Positions 58,994 to 64,000 of a stretch of DNA of 64,000 nucleotides are shown piece after piece (position 1 is the first letter of the stretch; each line of letters begins with the position of its first letter). The notes beneath the pieces are model-generated. The model worked only from the letters and a program-made list of their open reading frames with translations, ran no database searches and was not told the origin of the DNA. Made by a program: the position numbers and the translations under genes. Source of the stretch: Ophioderma brevispina (lineage: Eukaryota > Echinodermata > Ophiuroidea > Amphilepidida > Ophiodermatidae); the NCBI GenBank assembly GCA_023653785.1, contig JAMKCH010012582.1, positions 1-64,000 on the forward strand, read 5' to 3'.

Positions 58994-59654
58994 GCGTTTT
59001 TCTATTGAGCATCCAGTATTTTACTGGTGAGATATTTCCCCGGTAAATAGTGTACGATAGTGGAGAGTGGGCAATTTCTACTGGAGCAAGCATTCGGGGA
59101 AAATAGCTGACTTCAGTGACCCAAGTGAAATTTGACGGGTAGAGACCATTCACGGGTCAATATTGCAATGCATTGTGGATTGACCCCGTTCCCGGGAATG
59201 ATAGCACAATTCTGTAATATTACGTTGTTGATTTACGATATTTCGCCCAAAAGCTGACGTCCAGTTAAGTGAGATGCTTAGTTACTTCAGCGCCAAGCAT
59301 TACGCTATAGAACACAATGAGCACGGCATATTTTAATGGCACTTAACAGTTGTTTCGCTGCTCCATACATCAACCCATGTGTTGTTGATCTAAATTGCAA
59401 GCCGTGCCGTTGCTTCAGTGACCCTGCCAATTTCCGGTTTCTCTACTGTATGCGCACTGATACGGAGTGGGGTCTTTTTCTATTGACATGATCCGGTATG
59501 TTCTCGGGTAAAAATCCTTCCAAAACAAGGATGGTTGCCAGAGAGAATTTCCCGGGTAAAAAGTAGCAAATACCAGAGAAGGTCATTTTCTATTAACCAG
59601 TTTTAATCCTTTACCCGGTTTGATCCGGAAAATATTGCTCAATAGAAAAACGCC
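58994..59654. mobile_element. Modular foldback element, copy 3 (best ends)
   Basis: 'gcgtttttctattgagca' (58994-59011) is the exact inverse of 'tgctcaatagaaaaacgc' (59636-59653). Internal variants of TTTCTATTG lie near 59073, 59469 and 59587, with 'ccggtaaata', 'cgggtaaaaa' and 'tttacccggtt' words between them. The plan is the same as at 4907-5613, with only patchy similarity in between. Non-coding. Confidence 0.8.
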
Positions 59655-59940
59655 TTTTGAAACTGGAGCAGTTAATGCAGTAGCAGGTAGATCATGCAGG
59701 TCTTTTTGTGGGATTAAGTCCTTCTTTGTACCTGGGCTAGCTACTCAATTCTCTAGACAAGAAATTTACCATTTATTCACATTTGACACTTGGAGGAGTT
59801 AGTCCTGACTATGATAGTTTATCCTAAAATAGGCCAAAAAGGGTTCTATGCTGAATTTGAGCTGTACATCCCTGTATGATGTTAAAAAAGACCTAATGGT
59901 TTGTTTTAGGTACCATGATCAACGATACCTGTAAAATTGT

Positions 59941-60222
59941 GCCTACAATCTTGGAAAAAATTGTTGGAACACTTGTGGTAGGTTTTGAAAAAAATCCCAC
60001 ACTCTCCCCCGAAACAATGTTGTTGATGGTTATGTCATCAGCAGCCTTGGCACACACCCCAACATTGAGATGATGGGGGGTGGGGAAGGGAAAGGTCGAA
60101 TGGAAGGTTCAGGGTTGCAATTGAACTGTGACTTTTGGGTTAGGGACCTACGATGTGATCATGGCACGCATTTAATACAATCGGGTTAGGTGTTCCAACT
60201 AATTTTTTCCAAGATTGTAGCC
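59941..60222. mobile_element. Miniature inverted-repeat element (282 bp)
   Basis: 'cctacaatcttggaaaaaat' followed by 'tgttggaacac' on the left pairs with 'gtgttccaactaattttttc' followed by 'caagattgtagc' on the right. Arms are about 33 bases. A possible 'ttgtg' duplication lies outside both ends but is not certain. Confidence 0.8.
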
Positions 60223-60433
60223 TTGTGGGTTGGTCCCTGATAAATTGTGGCAAATCCCTCCTTCTCAGATTGTTTTCAGCATAGTCAACAATTAATTTCT
60301 ATTTATTTTTTCATCTCCGGTGCTGTCGTTTATTTTAACTTCACCTCTACCTCACTTTTCAATACTCAATTTTTCTGCTGCAATGTTTACTGGCTTGCTA
60401 GCAGAAACCCTTGGTTAACTGTACAATGCAGAT

Positions 60434-60698
60434 CAGGGCCGTGCGCAGGATTTTTTACGGGGGTGCGGGTTTTCGAAAAAGTGGACTTTTTGGGCAAAAA
60501 TGGACCTAACCCCACTAAAATGGTCCTTTTTTGGACGTTTTGAAGATCTCATTACCAAAATGTGGACTTTTTTGCCATATTTTCTCTAAATTTTGGACCT
60601 TTTTATCAACAAAACCAGCAAAAAGTGGACCTTTTCCCCTTTTGTGGAATTGGGGGGGTGCGACTGCACCCCCACGCACCCCCCTGCATACAGGCCTG
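60434..60698. mobile_element. Non-autonomous hAT-type transposon with perfect 8-bp target duplication
   Basis: Ends 'cagggccgtgcgcagg' and 'cctgcatacaggcctg' (12 of 16 paired). The flanks are identical: 'atgcagat' at 60426-60433 and 60699-60706. The body repeats 'tttggac' and 'gtggac' words and ends in a C/G-rich segment. The frame crossing it comes from these words and is not a gene. Confidence 0.9.
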
Positions 60699-60706
60699 AT
60701 GCAGAT

Positions 60707-61492
60707 ACAGTCTTGATGTCTGTATCTATACTTGTGTAACAGGCAAGAAGTTTATTTTCAATTGATACATTTAGAAACCTGCTTTTTTGTTTTGAAGGAT
60801 ATGGTTTCTGGCACCCTTCTTTATATTAATGCTTATTAATATGTTGACATAGACCCGTCTTTAATAACATGTTTTGTGGCATCTTACAGTGTACGATGGA
60901 GGGCATATACGGGCAAGCTGGACACAAAAACTGATAGAATTTCTGCACCACAATTGTTCTTGGACATACACTAATAACATTATGAGGACAACACAGGTCT
61001 TATAAAACTGGCAATTTTGGCAGAATTGGGGTAAAACTAATCTAATCCCATTCATGAACTAACCAATCTGAACTTTGTCATGATTCATTGACGATCATAT
61101 ACCACATAATTTTGTGTGACACCAAAAGCATCCAGGCAGTTCCACCCAAATGTTTCCGATCCCAATTGATGGCATTCCTTCCCAGTCATTCTGAAGCAAG
61201 GTACATAGGGAGTACATGGGGCCCAGATCAACTTTGATCAAAGGCAATACCGCTCATATTAATTAGGTGTTAAATGATGCTGTATGATGAAGAAGCATCA
61301 TATGCATCAGCTACCTGGGTACAACCATATGCCTACATTCTGTGGTGTTGAGTGAAGACAGTTTCTTGACACCCGGTGTTGGATTTCTCCTCCGTCTGTC
61401 GTCAATTTGGCTGAGCTAGAAGAGTCTCCAGAACTTTACAGAAAACTGGATATTTCGATTGGTAACAAAAATTATATTTTAAATTTCAATCA
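60707..61492. other. No recognised feature
   Basis: Ordinary unique sequence. Confidence 0.4.
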
Positions 61493-61859
61493 CTTAAAGG
61501 CACTATCAGTGATTTGCTAAATGAGAAAATAAAAAAAATCATCAAAAATCAGATTTTTGCATGTCTGTAACAAGTATAGGTGTCCTAACATACCCTACAA
61601 GTGATAGGGCCCAAAGCATCCTAATAAGGACAAAATCAGACATTTTAGTCATTACTGTCCATACGGACACTTACTACAACACATACTTGAATGGGGATTC
61701 ATATCTTTAAACACTGCCATTTTCTTTCTTTTCTGTCAATTTTTCAGTTGGGAAAAATAATTTACGAGAATTCTATAGACTTATTCTTCACTTTTAAGCC
61801 ATTCCTGCTAATTTCAAATATTTTGACTCTTTCGGTTAGATCACCGATAGTGTCTAACT
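61493..61859 (+). mobile_element. CTTAAAGRCACTATCAGTGA miniature element, copy 2
   Basis: The left end 'cttaaaggcactatcagtga' and the worn right end 'tcaccgatagtgtctaac' frame a body matching 21860-22217 inverted, including 'ccatacggacacttactaca' and 'gcatgtctgtaacaagtata'. Confidence 0.85.
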
Positions 61860-62133
61860 AGAATGTAGTTGGTATTATTTAGGACACAAAGGTGTAGACC
61901 TAAACCTTTTCTTGGCATGCATGCATGCTTGTTTATTCTACTACCCCATATTTATTGATCTTAATTCAATTAATGAAGCTGTCACTAAATATGGACCAAT
62001 TTGCCATTGAGGTAGATACATCAACTACATTGGACAATTTCACAGCAGAAAGCTGGTCACAGTTTTGGTCATATTTTCCTCAAACTACAGTGAGGACAGT
62101 TTCACACATAATTTAAAGCATAAATGTGCAACT

Positions 62134-62410
62134 TTAATAATAATAATACAAGAACTTATAAAGCGCCTACTTGCCGAAGGATACTAGGCACAAAGAAGGA
62201 AGGAAGAAAAACAGGAAAGCTAGATGTTGGCGAAAAGGTGTGTTTTAAGAAGCTTTTTGAAAGACATGATGGAATTAGCTCTCTTGATGGCAGGGGGCAA
62301 GGAGTTCCAGAGACGAGGGCCAATGATGGAAAAAGCCCGGTCTCCAAAACTCCTACGCGACCGTGGGACCGCGAGACACTCACCGGCAGCTATGGAACGG
62401 AGAGAATATG
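62134..62410 (-). pseudogene. 3' end of an L2/CR1-like LINE with (TTA)n tail
   Basis: On the minus strand the frame reads AFSIIGPRLWNSLPPAIKRA, then NSIMSFKKLLKTHLFANI and a stop at 62220-62222. The 3' untranslated tail 'taggcgctttataagttctt' and a (TTA)n run ending at 62134 follow. This closing segment and tail are characteristic of 5'-truncated L2/CR1 copies. The surviving frame is intact but too short to be functional. Confidence 0.85.
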
Positions 62411-62419
62411 AGGAATGTC

Positions 62420-62640
62420 TATCATATCATAGAATCTCAGATTCTTGGTCAATTCAAATCTTCCTTGAAAACTCATCTATTAAATATAGCATTTACTGAT
62501 ACATGTACTTGATTATTTCACGCCTGTTTTCAGTTATGTACTCATGTTTTTGTATTTATGTCTTTACTATAGCACTTAGAGTCTTCGGTGTAAAGCGCTC
62601 TATAAGCACTGTTGTATTATTATTATTATTATTATTAAAA
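62420..62640 (+). pseudogene. 3' end of a second L2/CR1-like LINE with (TAT)n tail
   Basis: On the plus strand the last codons read LGQFKSSLKTHLLNIAF and continue to a stop near 62511. A tail 'gtgtaaagcgctctataagc' 'actgttg' and (TAT)n at 62614-62638 follow. It points away from the copy on its left, so two LINE ends are joined head to head with their microsatellite tails outward. Confidence 0.75.
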
Positions 62641-64000
62641 CAGTTTTCTCTCTGTCTTGAAAGGTCCCAGGGAAAATGCAAAAATAGAATTGATGCTGGT
62701 TTGCTCAAGTCTACAAAGAGGGGTGAGAAAGCATTCAATATTTGGGTTGGTGATGACATCATTAGTGACTATGGATTTAGAGGGTCATAGAAAATCCAGG
62801 TGACTGGTGTGAATCTTAGTCATGGCACGGACTGGAAAATCATGTGTAACTTAATGAGTCTATGGCACTGGTAGTGTATTCTTTTTTGTGGCCCTGTTAT
62901 TGCGAATGAAATGCCCCGTTAAGATTTCGAACTAGGTTTATTCATCTCATTTCCTGGAGACCTTAAGCTACAATCTGTTCTGATTGGCTCATTACAGGAC
63001 ACAACATGAAGCTAGACTCTGAGTAACCAATCAAAATAATGCTTCTATATCTGTGTAAACCATTCCACCATTCTTACAGTATCTCTGATTTGCTCACTGC
63101 ATGATATTACTTTCTATGTAACCAATCAAAATAGTGGTTAGAGACAGGGGGGACATTGCCCCCTCAAACGAGTCCAACAAGTAAATTCAGCCCAAGCTTC
63201 CGGGAAAGTGGGAAAACTGAAAAAAGAAAGCCAGAAAGGGATGAAAAAAAAGAGAGGAAACAAGAGATGGAAGGATTGAGAGGGAGATTTTTGCTATTAT
63301 CATAGCTCAAAGCCAACCATGAGATATATGATATTCCAATATAGGCCTATATACTGTATGCTTATATAATGCACACCCACATCACTATATGCTGTAGCGT
63401 AAAAGCTATTACAGCGTGTTACCTGGGCAGTCCCTTCTTTACATTTTACGTTCCCCATAAACCCCCTCCCAAATATCAATGGTTTTGGTGCCATACTACA
63501 CTCGGCCTGCAGCCTCATGTGGTAAGGCGCCAAATCCATTGATATCTTCTTTTTGTAAAGCATGAGAACAAACAGGAGCTAACTAATAGTATCCAAGTTA
63601 AAACTTTTGTACTCTTATTAAGAACTAGCTCTATGTCTCAGTCAGTCCCTTAGATCTTCTAAATATGGCACTTTTGTCCACTTGTATTCTCATCCTCTCC
63701 ATATTCAGTGTTTGATTGTTGAGTTAACAGTTGTATCAATTTGTCAAATTATGCATATCAACCTGTGTTGTAGTTTGGCACACACGGACAGCCACAATTT
63801 GCTCAACCACAAACATCAAGTGATTCCGAAGGTGTTTGTATTATGTGCTTTGTGGTCTCACATCTGTGTCGTTCCTCATGTACCAATAAGCAATAGGTCA
63901 CGCCATAACCTAAATATCAATATTAACAAATAACAAAAGCAAAATGCACATGCACACACAAATCATAGTGAGGATTTTTGGATATCGACATACCCATCAA
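62641..64000. other. No recognised feature
   Basis: The sequence has short frames on both strands and no domains. A purine-rich stretch lies at 63215-63290. Confidence 0.4.

Overview
The window looks like a gene-poor, AT-rich stretch of an animal nuclear genome. Nothing bacterial or phage-like is present: there are no operons, no ribosome binding sites and no long intact reading frames. Three things point to a marine deuterostome, probably an ambulacrarian such as an echinoderm or hemichordate: a spliced exon of the ubiquitin ligase gene mind bomb 1 (mib1), a mixture of RTE, CR1/L2, Gypsy and tRNA-SINE remnants, and the frequent 'taggccta' word typical of echinoderm DNA. The species assignment is inference. 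No complete gene can be supported. The only host coding sequence I can defend is the 152-bp ankyrin exon at 24728-24879 on the minus strand, so much of the window may be mib1 intron or intergenic DNA.

Layout. 1-1059 is a decayed Gypsy-type reverse transcriptase/RNase H, with a possible polypurine tract and LTR just beyond. 4.9-8.3 kb holds three terminal-inverted-repeat (TIR) elements. 9.8-15.3 kb is a dense field of miniature inverted-repeat elements, some nested in each other, including one at 14326-14776 with 72-bp inverted arms. 16186-16488 is a hAT-type miniature element with a perfect 8-bp target duplication. 16799-19762 is a nearly full-length but broken RTE-type LINE, followed by a 450-bp repeat. 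20900-21480 is the 3' end of a CR1/L2-like LINE. 24.7 kb carries the mib1 exon and a partial duplicate of its 3' end. 25444-25671 is a 19-bp minisatellite. 28.3-29.7 kb is a run of foldback and miniature elements.

31641-35386 and 36378-40028 are two copies of the same ~3.7-kb segment in direct orientation, each with the same miniature element and the same tRNA-SINE. They differ by single-base insertions and deletions every 10-20 bases, which suggests an assembly artefact (retained haplotype or uncorrected long-read gap fill) as much as an old duplication.

40-50 kb holds further miniature elements, a tRNA-SINE with an adjoining foldback element, and short tandem duplications. 50335-51362 is a 1-kb tract almost free of T and G on the plus strand (C/A-rich, then A-rich, then C/A-rich). 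55-62.6 kb returns to miniature and hAT-type elements and ends with two LINE 3' ends pointing away from each other.

The elements do not form a pathway. They record repeated waves of transposition into one locus. The most unusual signals are the noisy duplicated segment, the T/G-depleted kilobase, and a three-member foldback family built from alternating 'TTTCTATTG' and 'ACCGGTAAA' motifs.
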